In this document: piece after piece, positions 62,355 to 64,000 of the stretch
Position numbering within the stretch: position 1 is the stretch's first letter
Layout: each line of letters opens with the position of its first letter
Origin: Leifsonia xyli
GTDB taxonomy: Bacteria; Actinomycetota; Actinomycetes; Actinomycetales; Microbacteriaceae
NCBI GenBank assembly: GCA_003243275.1
Contig: QFQR01000004.1
Span: forward strand, 186,001-250,000
Direction: 5' to 3'
Length of the DNA stretch: 64,000 bases
Notes under the pieces: generated by a model
What the model saw: the letters and a program-made list of their open reading frames with translations, nothing else
The model's database searches: none
Told to the model about the DNA's origin: nothing
Translations under genes and position numbers: made by a program

Positions 62355-62763
62355 TCATTTCGTAGAAACGTCTTTTGATGCCTCTTCCTTGGTGAGGGGG
62401 TGAGGAGCCGTTGTTTGTACGTGGTTGGCAGGTCGGTTCGCTGTCGAGAGTCGCCCGGTTCTTTCCATCCAGAGGTCGAAGGGGACGGTGAGGAACGGGA
62501 GCATCGAGGCGATGATGCCGGTGGGGAGTGCCCACCAGGTCCAGCGGAAGCGGATGGCGGCGGCGACGCAGGCGAGGACGAAGGCGATCCATGCGATTCC
62601 GTGCACCCACCCCCCAGATGGTGACGGGTAGGGGGCTGCCGTGGAGGGGGTATTTGATAGCGAGGGCGGTGAGCATGCCGAGCCAGCTGATGCCTTCGAT
62701 GAGCGCGGTGGTGCGGAAGGCGAGTCGGAAGAAGCGTTCGTTTCGTGAGGGCGTGTGTGTCAT
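62355..62763 (-). pseudogene. DUF3817 membrane protein gene, frameshifted
   Basis: From ATG 62763 (GGAG five bases before) the frame reads RLAFRTTALIEGISWLGMLTALAI ... VTIWG, then at a run of six C (62610-62615 on the plus strand) shifts. The other frame continues HGIAWIAFVLACVAAAIRF ... PFLTVPFDLWMERTGRL to 62355. Removing one base restores one DUF3817 protein of about 135 residues with three membrane helices. Either a real mutation or a homopolymer sequencing error. Confidence 0.82.
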
Positions 62764-62827
62764 TGATGCTCCGCGGCGTGGTTGCGGTGGTGACAATCCA
62801 TAGGTCGTGATCCTCTTAGCGCGAGGC

Positions 62828-64000
62828 TTAGTGGGTGTTGTCTTCGTAGGCGGAGGCGGTGCTGCCGGGTCCGTACTGTCGGAGCAGCCACCCGGTGGTG
62901 ATGACGCCTGCGGCGATCACGACGGCGATGATGATCATGATGGTCGTGTAGCCGCTGTTGAACGCGATAGCGGCGGCGTCGAGCAGGCCCGGATGGTCGC
63001 TGGCGAGGTCGCGGGCGGTGGCGATGCTGTCGGCGGCTTCGGCAGGGGCGCCCTGGGGGAGGTGGATGCGGGAGGTGTAGAAGAGGGAGAGGAGGCTGCC
63101 GAGGACGGCGACGGCGATGAGGCTGCCGAACTCGTAGGACACTTCCTCGACCGAGGCTGCCATACCGGCCTTGCGTGGGGGGACGTTCCCCACGATCGCG
63201 GTCGATGCGACTGACATCGTGGCCCCCAATCCGGCGCCGGTGACGGCGAGCCCGGCCACGAATACCGGGAACGCGGTCTGCACTCCGATGAGGGTGATGA
63301 TCATGCCGATTGTGGCGAGGGTGAAGCCTCCGCTGATGATGATGCGCAGCCCGAGCCTGTGCAGGAACGCGCCGCCGAGAATCCCGGTGGGCAGAGCCCC
63401 GATCGCGACAGCGGCCACGAGGAGTCCTGCTTGGAGTGGGGTGAACCCGTCGACGAGTTGGAAGCGTTGCGTGGTGACCAGTTCGATGCCGCCGATGGCG
63501 AACATTGCGGTCGCTGCGGTGATGATCCCGGCGCTGAACGCGCGGTTGCGGAACACCCCGAAGTCCAGCAGCGGATCGTTCGAGCGGAGCTGGCGTCTGG
63601 TGAACAGGACACCGCCGATGGCCGCGACGACCGTGGCGCCTGCGACGATCGCCCAGTTCTGCGGGGTGTGGGCGGCTTCTTTGATCGCGAGGACCGCGCC
63701 GGTGAGGGTGAGGAGGGCGTAGAGGGAGGAGATCGCATCCCACTTCTTCGCCCGGTCCCGGGTTCCTGCAGGGACGACGAGCGGGGTGAGGATGAGGGCT
63801 GCGATCACGACGGGGATGTTGATGAGGAACACCGACCCCCACCAGAACCGCTCCAACAGTGCACCCCCGACGATGGGTCCGAGCGCGGCGCCGACCACGG
63901 AGATGCTGCCCCAGATCGCGATCGCGATGTTCCGCTCCCGCACGTCATCGAACCCGAGCCGGATCAGCGCGAGAGTGGCGGGCATCATGCACGCCGCCCC
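62828..64000 (-). CDS. QacA/DHA2-like MFS exporter, N-terminus outside the window
   Basis: 390 visible residues, open to the window edge. About ten membrane segments; RNIAIAIWGSISVVGAALGPIVGGALLERFWWGSVFLINIP is the exporter motif C region of 14-segment drug:proton antiporters. Not closely similar in pattern to the exporter at 23569. It may be regulated by the nearby AraC protein. Confidence 0.87.
   Translation of the reverse strand, partial: GAACMMPATLALIRLGFDDVRERNIAIAIWGSISVVGAALGPIVGGALLERFWWGSVFLINIPVVIAALILTPLVVPAGTRDRAKKWDAISSLYALLTLTGAVLAIKEAAHTPQNWAIVAGATVVAAIGGVLFTRRQLRSNDPLLDFGVFRNRAFSAGIITAATAMFAIGGIELVTTQRFQLVDGFTPLQAGLLVAAVAIGALPTGILGGAFLHRLGLRIIISGGFTLATIGMIITLIGVQTAFPVFVAGLAVTGAGLGATMSVASTAIVGNVPPRKAGMAASVEEVSYEFGSLIAVAVLGSLLSLFYTSRIHLPQGAPAEAADSIATARDLASDHPGLLDAAAIAFNSGYTTIMIIIAVVIAAGVITTGWLLRQYGPGSTASAYEDNTH

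Noticed and set aside
1..64000. CRISPR arrays, rRNA genes or riboswitches
   Set aside because: No regularly spaced repeats, rRNA sequence or known riboswitch core was recognised by eye.

Overview
The window is high-GC DNA from an actinomycete, most likely a member of the Microbacteriaceae. This rests on GC-rich codon use with frequent GTG starts, many four-base start/stop overlaps, CebR-type sugar operons, and intergenic palindromes of the TTTCGATACG...CTACTCAA type. No rRNA or marker gene is present to fix the genus.

Layout. (1) 1-6155: a cellobiose/beta-glucoside locus on the minus strand (cebE, cebF, cebG, GH1 beta-glucosidase, truncated LacI/CebR gene). Its promoter carries three TGGGAGCGCTCTCA-type operators. 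A VanY-like carboxypeptidase gene follows on the plus strand. (2) 6176-13718: core genes: phosphoglucomutase, prephenate dehydratase, a lipid kinase, seryl-tRNA synthetase with an overlapping HAD phosphatase gene, tRNA-Ser(TGA), an LCP-family gene and tRNA-Ser(GCT). (3) 13661-21542: a 7.9-kb genomic island bounded by 61-bp direct repeats of the tRNA-Ser(GCT) 3' end. It carries an Abi_2/HEPN gene, a broken IS110 transposase, a HIT-family gene, a ribbon-helix-helix regulator and a tightly overlapped five-gene ubiquitin-like conjugation operon: tandem ubiquitin-like protein, E2-like protein without cysteine, JAB-E1 fusion, DUF6527 protein and Clp-fold serine protease. This is the most interesting system in the window. 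(4) 21554-26639: TetR with a ketopantoate-reductase-like gene, a DHA2 drug exporter with MarR, and an NAD-dependent epimerase; two very clear promoter/operator arrangements lie here. (5) 26597-39568: a mannoside-utilisation locus: GPH symporter, GH38 alpha-mannosidase, LacI regulator, ABC sugar importer, GH2 beta-mannosidase, GH113-like mannanase and a sugar kinase. (6) 39625-41534: a membrane protein, a zinc peptidase, a 23-bp perfect inverted repeat and tRNA-Arg(ACG).

(7) From 41500: an integrative conjugative element inserted at tRNA-Arg(ACG). Its large serine recombinase gene runs into the tRNA. It is followed by SSB, a type IV coupling protein, a VirB4-like ATPase, an SCO6880 protein, a TrbL-like membrane protein, two DUF6112 proteins, an M23 wall hydrolase, a ParB-like protein, a DUF2637 protein, a primase-polymerase and an ArdC-like antirestriction protein. 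All are on the minus strand in overlapping blocks. A GCGCACCT motif stands before each block except the recombinase. No relaxase and no right end were found, so the element probably continues past the window. The last 2.7 kb (AraC regulator, frameshifted DUF3817 gene, partial QacA-like exporter) may be cargo or chromosome.

How the genes work together: the two sugar loci each pair an ABC importer with intracellular glycosidases and a LacI repressor. The tRNA-Ser island combines several defence-type genes. The tRNA-Arg element carries a mating apparatus without a visible DNA-nicking enzyme.
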